Shown in pieces: positions 57,490-64,000 of a stretch of DNA of 64,000 nt (its first letter is position 1; each line of letters opens with the position of its first letter). The stretch lies in NCBI GenBank assembly GCA_963585895.1, contig CAUZXS010000227.1, positions 1 to 64,000 of the forward strand, in the 5' to 3' direction. The stretch comes from Sepioteuthis lessoniana (Eukaryota; Mollusca; Cephalopoda; Myopsida; Loliginidae). The position numbers and the translations under genes are program-made. The notes below the pieces were generated by a model. It had not been told where the DNA came from. It did no database searches and was given only the letters and a program-made list of their open reading frames with translations.

Positions 57490-57860
57490 AACATATTATT
57501 TATGGCCCCTTTGTCAGTGGGGCTTAGAGTATGCTGTATGTATCCCCTGCAGAGAAGTAAGACCCCACTAGAATAGGAGTTGTCCTAGGTATGACATTAA
57601 ACTGCATCTGATGGTGAGTCTCCAGCTCTGAGGATCTAGGGTGTGTTGAGTACCCCTACATTGTGATTATTCTCAAATACAGTACTCTGGAATGATAGTA
57701 CCCATTAGGGCCTTATCTATGAGTCAAATAGATCAGTTTAGAAATTATTTGTATTAGATAGCAATACTTGATATCATAGAGCTATGTACAAAAAGCTCTT
57801 GACATAAAATAACCCCAAACTTGTAGACATTCATTAAAATCAATTAAACAATCATTCAAT
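57490..57860 (+). repeat. Repeat B copy 11
   Basis: Head from TTTGTCAGTGGGGCTTAGAG, through 'tgacattaaactgcatctgatggtgag', to 'gagtcaaatagatcag', short AT-rich segment, and the tail variant ACATAAAATAACCCC with CAATTAAACAATC at the end. Confidence 0.85.
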
Positions 57861-57954
57861 CAATTTGTTAATGGTTGGTATTTTCCACCTACTAAAAAAC
57901 CCCTGAATATTTTGATAGATAGCACTCCATAATGTATGTAACTATAGTCAAATT

Positions 57955-58285
57955 TATGAGTGTCCTAAGTATGGCACTAAACTACATCTGATGGTGAGAC
58001 TCCAGATCAGGAGAGTGTAGAGTACCTCTTCATTGCTACTACTCTCAGGTCCACTCTGTGCTGGAGTGGTGATATCTGTTAGAGTCCTATATTTGGGTCA
58101 AACAGATCTGTGTGCAAATTATTTGTATAATAGATATTTGATATCATAAAACTGTGAACAAAAAACATAAAATACACAAAAATATAAATGTACAATGTAT
58201 AAAATTCTCTAATCTCTAGACAAAAAATAACTCCAAACAGATTGAAATGCCATTAAAATCAATGAATCAATGAATCAAATTTATA
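57955..58285 (+). repeat. Repeat B copy 12, head truncated
   Basis: Begins at GAGTGTCCTAAGTATGGCAC and continues to the tail (AAAAATAACTCCAAACAGATT...ATGCCATTAAAATC) with ATGAATCA repeats. It lies 95 bp after copy 11 in the same direction. Confidence 0.85.
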
Positions 58286-59279
58286 GCTGGAAAATATAGC
58301 ACTGAGAGCTAACAAAAATTAAAACATACAGCAATGAAAAAATTAAATATTCTTAGAATTTATTAATAATTTGTCTAATTTTTTGAACTGGAAGGCAATT
58401 GTAGTGGTTAAAATTTCTATCTTATATAGTGAATAGATAGGTTTGTTATTTGACATCTCATTTGAATTATTTCACTAAAATGCACTTTATACAGGGTCTT
58501 CATGTGTGTATTAATTTTGTTCATGTACAGTGTACATAAATGTTTTTAGTTACACATTTTTCAATTGCTTGTGTGTCAGTCCTGAATTCCTTTGAGGATA
58601 AAACTTGGTAATTGTCATTAAATTCAGAGCTGTCATTTTGGGTTCTGTTGTTAGAGTAGCAGGAAAATATCAAAGGTTTGTTCTCTTTGAATACTGGATT
58701 TCTACTTTTAGCAGGGGATAGCTGTTTCAGACCCTCTAGATTTTGACTGCAAAATAGAGAATAGTTATTTTTAGAAATGATGACACATTTGGATCTTTTT
58801 CTAGCACACGGTAATTCTATTTTTAGATTTGATGAAACACTCTAAGAGACCATTATAAATTTGTCCAAATGATTGCCCTTATCAGCTGTACACTCCTTAA
58901 ACTTCATGCTGAAGTTCTGCAGTACTTGCCAAGACATTACCTCTGGTATTGCTACTATTTCATGACAAATAAAATCTTTCAGCTGGTCAGTTATCTGCAG
59001 TCTATGTTTAAACACCTAAGTCTTCAGTTTTCTTCAGAGGAAGTAATCACAAGAGGATAGATTTTCTATGTTAGTCTAATCCAAAATGCTTATGAAATAA
59101 CTGCTATATTGCAATGTTAGAGTAACTATTTTTTTAATTAAATTTCAATCTCAAATGCACAATGTTCACCATTTCATGCTATAATAGTAATTGGAAAGAT
59201 ATATCTCCCACCAACTTGTAACTAGTGCCAGTGCTGAGGTAGTTTTAAATCTGTAAGATCATTCTGCTGGACCCTATAT
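58286..59279. other. AT-rich DNA, nothing recognised
   Basis: No repeat or frame of note. Confidence 0.4.
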
Positions 59280-59331
59280 AAACAGATTTCACACAGACAC
59301 ACCCACAGACACACATGCTCATACAAATGCT

Positions 59332-59384
<53 letters not shown>

Positions 59385-59415
59385 ACACATGCTCACACAT
59401 ATGCTCAAACACACG
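59280..59415. repeat. Compound (CA)n microsatellite
   Basis: Imperfect ACACAGACAC units, then about 23 CA units (59333-59379), then CATGCTCACACA units. A 103-codon minus frame is an artefact. Confidence 0.95.
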
Positions 59416-61236
59416 GACACACAGACAACCATAGGCAGAATTGACCAAGTAAGAAAAAAATTCTTTTTGCATTTTTTGACAATGAAGAGATTTTGATTCC
59501 TTTAAGATCCACGCAATTAAAGAAATGTTATCTAAAAATATGGGGAATTTGATCATGAGAAAAAGTCACTGAAAAATCATGTCGCTCGCAATGGGTAGTC
59601 TCAAAAGTTCATACTAAATTTCGTCCATAAGCAGTTCCCATTCTCTGAGTAGTGCTTTGTTTAGTTTACCAGTAAATAGTATCTTAAGATTTTTGAATTT
59701 TAGATAAATCTAGAATAGTTTATCATAGTAATCCTCTGTGCAAATATATGATTGGTGAAATCTTGCATTGATAATGAAATGACTGATGAAAGGGAAATAT
59801 AAAGTTTCAATCAACTGCTATGAATAAATATATGGATGAAATATCTGACAGAATGGAAGAGAAATAAGTTGTGAAAACCAATTTAGTTGGGTGTTTATAT
59901 ATTCATTGACATTTCGCTCTGTATGAACTTCATCAGATAATCATTTAGAAAAAAAAATTAATTTTAGGAAAAAATATATTAAGGAACTGTTTACGAAATT
60001 GTCATGGCTATGTAATTAAGAATGCCAATTATAATGAAATTTTAAAAATGAGAAACAAAAAATGAATTAAATGATTTTACTGTTGAGTGTGAAGTAAAAT
60101 ATTGATAGTGATCTATTATAATTAAATAATAGAGTAAGATTTTTGAATACTGGGGATAAAACTTGGTTATTCTATAATCATTTAAATCTATGTCAAATTA
60201 AGTGGAATATTTTTGTTTTAATATTGATCTTACTAGAAAAGGTGATACAATATATGATCTGGGTTGGTCTTTGTTCATTTGATATAAAGAGCTTACAATG
60301 GATTTTATAAGTTTTTAGCATTTTTATTTTACTTGTAAAATGATATGCAAGCCTCTTTTAAATTAAATTTTTTGTCTTTTAAATTCAAGTGTGATAGGAG
60401 TGTTTAAATTATTCCCTTTCTTTAAACTATATTCATATAAGCACTCTTTAAGACATCTTGAAATTTCATTGATATAAACTTTTTACAATTTTTATAAATA
60501 CCCACCTCTAAAGGAGTTTTATTATTTTGTTTATTATGTTCCTATTTGTTTTGAATGTGCTTATGAGAACTTAAATGCCAAGTTTTAAATGATTTTTATC
60601 AATTTATATGTAAGGTTTAGTTTGGGGGAAGGATTAAATATCTATTGAATTCATTTTTGATAGAATTATCTCTTTTCCTGTTCATTTTTTTCTATGTTAA
60701 AAAGAATTTTATATGGTTTTCTTTTGGTATTAAGTATAAAAGAAATCGAATTTTAAAGGGTTAAAATGTATTTTAAATGTATTTAAATTTGTCATCAAAA
60801 TATTGGGAGCTATATATCCTCAGGGCTCTTAAATTGAAATTATCACACTATTTTCTTTTCTAGTCAGGATAAGAGTAAAAATGATCATTTTTGTTGGTTG
60901 ATTTTGTTATATTTTAAATTCTTATTTATTATTAGTACTAATTAGTAAAGAATCTAGAAAAGATAAAGAATTTTTACTTTCTCTTTCATTGGTGAATTCT
61001 GTGGCTGGTTCTACTATGTTTTGTGTATCAGTGATACCTGATATTTCAATTTTTTCAAAAAATCTTCAAAGCTAAAAATATTAAAATATCAGACATAAAC
61101 ACTCCACCAAATTGTTTTTCACATTTTATTTCTCTTCCAATCAACTGCTACAAATAGAAAGAGAGAACTAATTAAACTTTTCTTGAATGACATAAAATAC
61201 AGTACAAGAGTAAAAATGTGTACACATTAGGCTTAG
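59416..61236. other. AT-rich DNA, nothing recognised
   Basis: 1.8 kb with no frame above 60 codons and no shared repeat seen. Confidence 0.5.
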
Positions 61237-61472
61237 GGGGATTCCTTGTAGTGTAATGACTTACATGCTGGACTGAGATATTATTCTAAGTGGGTTTGAA
61301 CACTTGTCATACCATTATGTTTACTTTTGGACAAATAACCTTGGAAAAGATATGAACCTCCTTATACTCCTACCTATGAGTTAAATTGTATCACCAATGT
61401 TCTTCTACAAGGATGACTTTGGCATTAAATAACACACAATGCCATTAAACAAAGAAATCAAACATTGGACTT
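61237..61472 (+). mobile_element. SINE family A copy, nearly full length
   Basis: GGGGATTCCTTGTAGTGTAA head (A box), GTGGGTTTGAACACTTGTC (B box), full body, and a tail in which the stem-loop is shortened (ATTAAATAACACACAATGCC). Confidence 0.88.
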
Positions 61473-61564
61473 TGTACTTTAAATGATGACCAACTCTATG
61501 TTAGAATTTAGTATTAAGGGATGATTGGCAAGTAAGGTTACCAATAAAAAAAAACAAGTTTTAG

Positions 61565-62060
61565 ACTTGATTGAATAATGATACTGGTGTCAGTATACAA
61601 TAAATAATCATCTCCCTTATATATTTTACATGTCTAGTAAGGGTGCCATAGTGGGTTACATGACAGTATGAGAAATCCATTGTTGATCTGTTTTGTCACT
61701 GGTCTTTAAACAGTCGAGGTGCGGTCTCTGACCCTATCAGGAAATGGTAAAATCAGATGGCTAAATTATCTTCCCCTTTCAAGTAAGTATTTTTCCATTT
61801 TGCACCCATTCAACATACTGCTTGTTTGTGAAACAATGTGTACACTTCTAGCTGGTGGGATATGTTTGTGTATTCTTTTCTTTTAATACCACTTATAAGC
61901 ATATTGTATATATTAAACATTGGATGTTTACAAATGAGTTTATCTTGTTTTTCCTTCCATTTATTCAGTATTAATATATCACAGATATACCAATGCTAAT
62001 ATTGGTCCTTGAAGAGTGGGAACTTAACTAAAATATCTTCCCTACCACTAAACATATCAT
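61565..62060 (+). repeat. Repeat G copy 2
   Basis: The longest copy: ACAATAAATAATCATCTCCC, 'acatgtctagtaagggtgccat', 'catgacagtatgagaaa', GACCCTATCAGGAAATGGTA, 'ttttccattttgcaccc', to AATGCTAATATTGGTCCTTG. Matches copy 1 throughout and copy 3 in its first part. Confidence 0.75.
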
Positions 62061-62634
62061 TACTGGTATCAAAATGAAGTATATTTATTTGTCTTCAAAA
62101 TGTATACACATTGGTTTATCACTTTAAATAATGACCAACTCTGAGGAAGTTAATACTGGCATTTTGGTATCCAGAACTTGTTGATATATTCAAGAGAATA
62201 CACTGATAACTGAAAGGTATAATAATATTAGTTATTCAGAAGAATAATGTAGATGTTCCACAGCTATCTCTCAATGAAACATTTATCATTTCCATCACAT
62301 GTCAATGTATGATTGATGACTAACCATTTTCTAAATGCAGACAGTAAACAAAGTATCTATTAAAAAATCATAATATTCCAAGAAAGAAGTTTTTCTTAGT
62401 CAAAAACTTCTTTATGTTGAGTACTATAGTTTTTCACCAGAAATTAGAATTATATTCATATTCATTGATATTTTGCTGCATATTTAATCAAGTTCACACT
62501 ATGACGGTAGATGGAAAGTTGATTGAATACTTTCAGTTAAAAAAGGAATATTTAGTTCTTGCCATTATAATAGATAGTATTTGCAAAAACAATGTATGTT
62601 TCATGTAAACCACAAAGGATGGCAGAATGAATGT

Positions 62635-62900
62635 TGTAAGGATACAATAAATAATTATCTCTCTCAGATATTTTGCATGTCTAGTTAGGGTACCATCATG
62701 TGTCTCATGACATTTCCAGAAACCCCTATTTGATTCCTTTCAGCCTCTGGTCTTTGATCTTCAGAGAAATTATCTTTGACCCAACCAGGGAATGGTAAAG
62801 CAACATTGTTATCTTTTATCTATCCTTATCAGGTGAGCCTTTTGCTATTGTGTATCCCTTCCATATACAGTGTGTTTGTGGAACAATATTATGAGAAATG
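62635..62900 (+). repeat. Repeat G copy 3, 3'-truncated
   Basis: ACAATAAATAATTATCTCTC, 'gcatgtctagttagggtacca', GACCCAACCAGGGAATGGTA, 'tgtttgtggaacaata'; it stops there. The stretch 62061-62634 between copies shares only a short segment (AATGACCAACTCT) with the DNA before copy 2. Confidence 0.75.
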
Positions 62901-64000
62901 AGCTCAATTCAATAAATATGCTAGATTTTAGGTTTTAAATTGCAACGACCAACATATGAATAGTTAACAAAATTATCTGAATGCTAGTCACTATATAAAG
63001 TACAATTCTACTTAAATTACCTAGTAGACTTTATCTCTGCTTAGTCCAAGAATATTTGGCAGTAACTGTCAAGCTTGGTAAAGGGGGAGAGAAACATATA
63101 AAAAATAAAGGAGAAAAAAAAAGGGATGCAAATGCTAATACTTTTTGCTACCTGAAAAGAAGTATGTCTATATTTCTTAAAAACAAAAGCAACAAGTTCC
63201 CACAAAGTAATTTATCTCAAGAGTAATAAACTTTAAAAAACCCTGCTTTGCATATTTTTCCCTATGCTTGTTGAAAACATTGAATTTTAGGTAACAAAAA
63301 TAACATACATTCAAGTAACCAAAAAAGAAGAGGGTATAAAAAAATAATGACTGACTTGTACAAAACAATGCCATCAACCACCTACTGTTAGTTTAACTTT
63401 TGTTAATGATAAAATACCATTCATTGGTATTTTATGTCAAAGTTCTTTTAGAAACCAATTTTTAGGGTTTGTTCTTTTCCTGGTGCCTCCTTCTAGTGCA
63501 GAATCAACTTGGACAACTGTGTTCTTTTAGTTTCCTGTGTAGACTTGTTGAAAACGAAGTTTACTATTTCTTTCAGTGAACTTTGAGTAGACCATTGCTT
63601 CCTCCTCCTAGAGATGAATATTTTTCTGTTTCAACTCAAATTTTCTTCTTTTGAATCTATGGAGGCATTTTCTGAATCTACTGACTTAGCCAACTGCTGC
63701 TCTTGTCGCCAAAAGCCCAATAATTCCACCTCCAGAACTTAGACTCAACTTTCTTTTGAAGGGGACAGCATACCAAAACTGCAATTAGCCTGTAGTAGGC
63801 TTATTGTTTCAACAAATAACAAAAAAAAAACCCTGTAAGGAAAAGAGGTTCAGCCTAAGCAACTAATAGGCCTTCACTCGAACTACCTTGCTTAAGAAAA
63901 ACTGCCTAAAATCAAAGGCAAATAAGTAAGTGCTCACAAAGCAAAAAAGAGTGAGCCAAGCAGTGCCTTATGCTTGAATCCTGAAAGGAACCCAAAAAAG
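62901..64000. other. Unassigned DNA, less AT-rich toward the end
   Basis: From about 63430 the sequence is less AT-rich and free of the window's repeats, but broken by stops on both strands, and no splice-bounded exon with a recognisable protein was found. It could be unique flank or a repeat with no second copy here. Confidence 0.35.

Overview
This window looks like non-coding DNA of a coleoid cephalopod, most likely an octopus. That is an inference from several signs: very AT-rich sequence, dense CA/TA/GA microsatellites, several tRNA-derived SINE families, RTE-type LINE fragments of a kind I associate with octopus and other invertebrate genomes, and mariner fossils. I recognise no host protein-coding gene, rRNA or functional tRNA on either strand. 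Almost every open frame above 60 codons is either a microsatellite translation or part of a transposable element. The window is best read as an intergenic stretch or a large intron.

Layout. 0-2 kb: a microsatellite field with a ~270-bp higher-order unit, then a SINE and a CA tract. 2.4-11.8 kb: old mariner remnants, three SINE families (called here A, C and D), the first copy of an unnamed head-and-tail repeat (B), and a ~33-bp minisatellite split by a SINE. 11.9-14.2 kb: 3' ends of a LINE with a restriction-like endonuclease (RLE) and a GC-rich solo LTR. 14.5-28.9 kb: several B copies, RTE LINE 3' ends, a mariner with an internal deletion patched by telomere-like repeats (20.65-21.57 kb), and a 200-bp tandem array. 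29.5-31.9 kb: microsatellites. 33.7-44.1 kb: the densest part, with a young-looking SINE A bearing 12-bp target duplications, a long RLE LINE (34.0-37.7 kb), a long RTE LINE (38.45-41.03 kb) containing a small solo LTR, and a B element split by another RTE LINE. 44-64 kb: a tandemly amplified SINE tail, a divergent RTE pair, a large inverted repeat (56.65-57.47 kb), tandem B copies and a three-copy repeat G, separated by featureless AT-rich DNA.

The parts relate to each other as layers of insertion. The two most informative patterns are: (1) SINE A and repeat B, whose bodies are unrelated, share a 3' tail that can fold into the same stem-loop, as expected if one LINE reverse transcriptase mobilises both; (2) at least four elements of three families carry tandem duplications of their own 3' ends, suggesting a recurrent replication or insertion error. 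Family letters A-H are labels for this window only. Repeat boundaries are read by eye and are usually good to about 10 bp.
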